Assembly (NCBI GenBank): GCA_964452915.1
Contig: CAYVNW010000007.1
Location: 14,284 to 78,283, forward strand
Source of the DNA: Colivivens sp964452915
Lineage (GTDB): Bacteria > Bacteroidota > Bacteroidia > Bacteroidales > Bacteroidaceae
DNA length: 64,000 nt
Direction of reading: 5' to 3'
The first letter of the stretch is position 1. Each line of letters opens with the position of its first letter. Below the pieces are notes generated by a model. The model worked only from the letters and a program-made list of their open reading frames with translations. It made no database searches and was not told the DNA's origin. The position numbers were made by a program, and so were the translations under genes. This document shows positions 62,424-64,000 of the stretch, one piece after another.

Positions 62424-62464
62424 AACAGTAAGTATTTGTTATTGTTAGTTTACTAATTTTGCCG

Positions 62465-62495
62465 TAAAGATAGGAAATAAAATCGAAACGGGCAA
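62465..62495 (-). promoter_or_regulatory. Probable promoter of the rhamnose operon
   Basis: The minus strand reads TATCTTTA at 62472-62465 (one mismatch to TAnnTTTG) and TTG at 62495-62493, 20 bases apart, 42 bases before the rhaB start. Confidence 0.45.
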
Positions 62496-62574
62496 TCATT
62501 TATATATAAAAAGGTGAAGTTAAATCATTAAAAGAGTAAAAGATGTGTAGGATCTCCCTTCTTTCCGAATACCG

Positions 62575-62635
62575 TTCGCTTCGCAGATAGTAGGCGGCCC
62601 CTCTCCGTCATACCGGTGAACACAGTGAGGAGAGG
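62575..62635. repeat. Dispersed 15-mer followed by an inverted repeat
   Basis: TTCGCTTCGCAGATA (62575-62589) is identical to 1387-1401. Next is CCTCTCC (62600-62606) pairing with GGAGAGG (62629-62635), with TCA/TGA extending the stem. It lies just upstream of the recombinase gene. Confidence 0.45.
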
Positions 62636-62687
62636 CTACGACAGACGATAATTAAATTAGATATTTGTAATAAAACAGTAAGTAGTT

Positions 62688-63809
62688 ATGACTGATAACA
62701 GTAATGTGTTATTTCCTTTTGAGGAAATCAGAACCATGCTCCACGGCATGAAAAATGTAATAGATGATTTGCAAACAAAACAGACGGAATGTGTGGCAGA
62801 CGCAGTCGGGAAGGTCGCGACCGGAACCGGACTCTCGCCGGAGCGCGAGACTGTAGGGCTGTGTGTGCATGAGTCGGAACAAAAGACATTCTTCCAATTC
62901 ATGAAGGATGCCATAACCCAACAGAGACAATTGGGCAGGATTCGTACCTCAGAGACCTATACATCCGCATTGAACAGTTTCAGACGTTTCTGGCTAAGCA
63001 GGAGGGCAGATGAAAATGTAGCAGTCTTGAATGACATTTTTCTTGATGATGTGGATTCAGATATAATGATGGCATACGAGGCTTACCTAAAATCGAACGG
63101 TGTCAGTCCAAACAGTTCATCATTTTATATGCGCAACCTGCGGGCAGTATACAACCGTGCTGTAGAAAGTCGGCTCACCGCACAGCAGTACCCTTTCAAG
63201 CATGTTTATACAGGAGTAGGGAAAACCGTTAAACGAGCCGTGTCGTTGCAGACCATCCGGCAGATTAAGTCAATAGATCTTTCGATGCATCCGCTACAGA
63301 GTTTTGCCCGCGACATGTTCCTGTTTTCGTTCTATACCCGTGGAATGTCGTTCATTGATATGGCATACCTGCGAAAAAGTGACTTGAACGGTGGTATTCT
63401 TTCCTATCGCCGGCGCAAGACCGGACAGCGTCTGCTCGTCAGGTGGGAGGCGTGTATGCAGGACATCGTTGACAAGTATGTTGGGCGCACTCAGTCTGAT
63501 TATCTGCTACCCATAATCGACCAAAATAAAAGCCGTGACAGACGGAAACAATATATTTATATGAGGCATAAGGTGAACCATAACTTAAAGGCGATAGGTG
63601 TCCGTCTGCATTTGTCTCTTCCACTCACCATGTATGTAGCGCGTCACTCATGGGCAAGTATAGCACAGAGTAAACGGATCCCTGTATCGGTCATCCAGGA
63701 GAGTATGGGGCACGATTCAGAGCGGACCACACGTATATATCTTGCCTCGCTCGATAATATGGCGGTAGACCAAGCCAATCGTTTGATTCTTGCCTCGCTT
63801 GGTAAGTAA
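62688..63809 (+). CDS. Tyrosine-type site-specific recombinase
   Basis: A 373-residue DNA integrase of the phage-integrase family with a Bacteroidales-type N-terminus. Residues about 80-185 form the SAM-like core-binding domain (TSETYTSALNSFRRFWL). The catalytic domain follows with the first Arg in SFYTRGMSFIDMAYL, a Lys in YRRRKTG, the HxxR-like box as YVARHSWASIA, then GHDSERTTRIYLASL with the nucleophilic Tyr. No other mobile gene is seen. Such orphan enzymes in this group either integrate elements or invert promoters of surface genes. Confidence 0.93.
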   Translation: MTDNSNVLFPFEEIRTMLHGMKNVIDDLQTKQTECVADAVGKVATGTGLSPERETVGLCVHESEQKTFFQFMKDAITQQRQLGRIRTSETYTSALNSFRRFWLSRRADENVAVLNDIFLDDVDSDIMMAYEAYLKSNGVSPNSSSFYMRNLRAVYNRAVESRLTAQQYPFKHVYTGVGKTVKRAVSLQTIRQIKSIDLSMHPLQSFARDMFLFSFYTRGMSFIDMAYLRKSDLNGGILSYRRRKTGQRLLVRWEACMQDIVDKYVGRTQSDYLLPIIDQNKSRDRRKQYIYMRHKVNHNLKAIGVRLHLSLPLTMYVARHSWASIAQSKRIPVSVIQESMGHDSERTTRIYLASLDNMAVDQANRLILASLGK

Positions 63810-63841
63810 GTGTGCAAGCCGAACGCAGAGCCAAACCCCAT

Positions 63842-63906
63842 CGTCGTCCCGTTTCCGTCCTCCGAGAATGAACTGCATCTCAAAATTGGACGGAAACGGA
63901 ACGACG
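63842..63906. repeat. 19-bp inverted repeat after the recombinase gene
   Basis: The arm at 63842-63860 is complementary to 63888-63906 with one mismatch (CGTCGTCCCGTTTCCGTCC against the complement), separated by 27 bases. It begins 32 bases after the stop. It could be a terminator without a T tract or a recombination site. Confidence 0.65.
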
Positions 63907-64000
63907 GGAGCTTTCGAGTGTCGTGAAACCCTGTACCGAGTCTCTGAAAAAAATTGGTTCTTCCGCTTTTCTCGTTGGTCGGACACGATATTTACAAGAC

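Overview
The window looks like the chromosome of a member of the Bacteroidales, most probably Prevotellaceae. The signs are repeated promoter boxes of the form TAnnTTTG with a TTG or TTTG about 19-20 bases upstream, almost no Shine-Dalgarno sequences, an 11-subunit type complex I operon without NuoE/F/G, a TonB-ExbB-ExbD set with two ExbD genes, a BspA-type leucine-rich repeat fragment, a DUF349 protein, an aspartate-rich lipoprotein export signal, and a Bacteroidales-style tyrosine recombinase. The genus is an inference; no rRNA is present.

Layout. 1-7.4 kb: a partial HAD phosphatase, a uracil-DNA glycosylase family gene, then leftward merR/pepD/flippase-like genes, ksgA, and a leftward surE-lpxB-small protein operon, followed by tRNA-Gln with its own promoter and terminator. 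7.8-13.7 kb: rsfS-ftsH-cdsA-DUF349 gene. 13.8-14.1 kb: a probable 5' remnant of a group II intron. 14.4-23.2 kb: rlpA-like, trmB, mrp, a helix-hairpin-helix protein, MATE transporter, kinase, AspT-type transporter, an ArsG/DsbD-like membrane protein and a phosphoesterase. 23.3-29.3 kb: an unknown basic protein, tonB, polyprenyl synthase, tatD, and exbB-X-exbD-exbD. 29.4-30.7 kb: thyA-folA. 30.8-36.8 kb: a large surface lipoprotein, a dicarboxylate-type symporter and two PLP enzymes of sulfur amino acid metabolism. 36.8-43.6 kb: an accessory-looking stretch with a candidate structured RNA, a LysM protein, three glycosyltransferases and decayed lipoprotein genes. 43.6-53.7 kb: nuoA-B-CD-H-I-J-K-L-M-N, leftward. 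54-57.3 kb: BspA remnant, maeB and an amber-truncated gene. 57.4-62.4 kb: L-rhamnose operon rhaB-rhaA-transporter-rhaD. 62.7-63.9 kb: an orphan tyrosine recombinase with a 19-bp inverted repeat after it.

The most interesting signal I found is a conserved, foldable 5' leader present twice on the minus strand (about 32771-32926 and 54224-54357). Each copy lies downstream of a TACCTTTG promoter box and upstream of a secreted-protein gene: a surface lipoprotein in one case, a BspA-type ORF in the other. In the second place the BspA ORF is truncated and sits directly in front of nuoA, so the leader's promoter may now drive the complex I operon. Other unexplained items are the 37.4-37.8 kb candidate RNA with three copies of an ACTGGAGG motif, a three-part CCAGTTGGG/CCCAACTGG/CCAACTGGG switch-like repeat near 43.35 kb, and a 15-base motif (ACCTTATTATATATA) present three times exactly in intergenic DNA.
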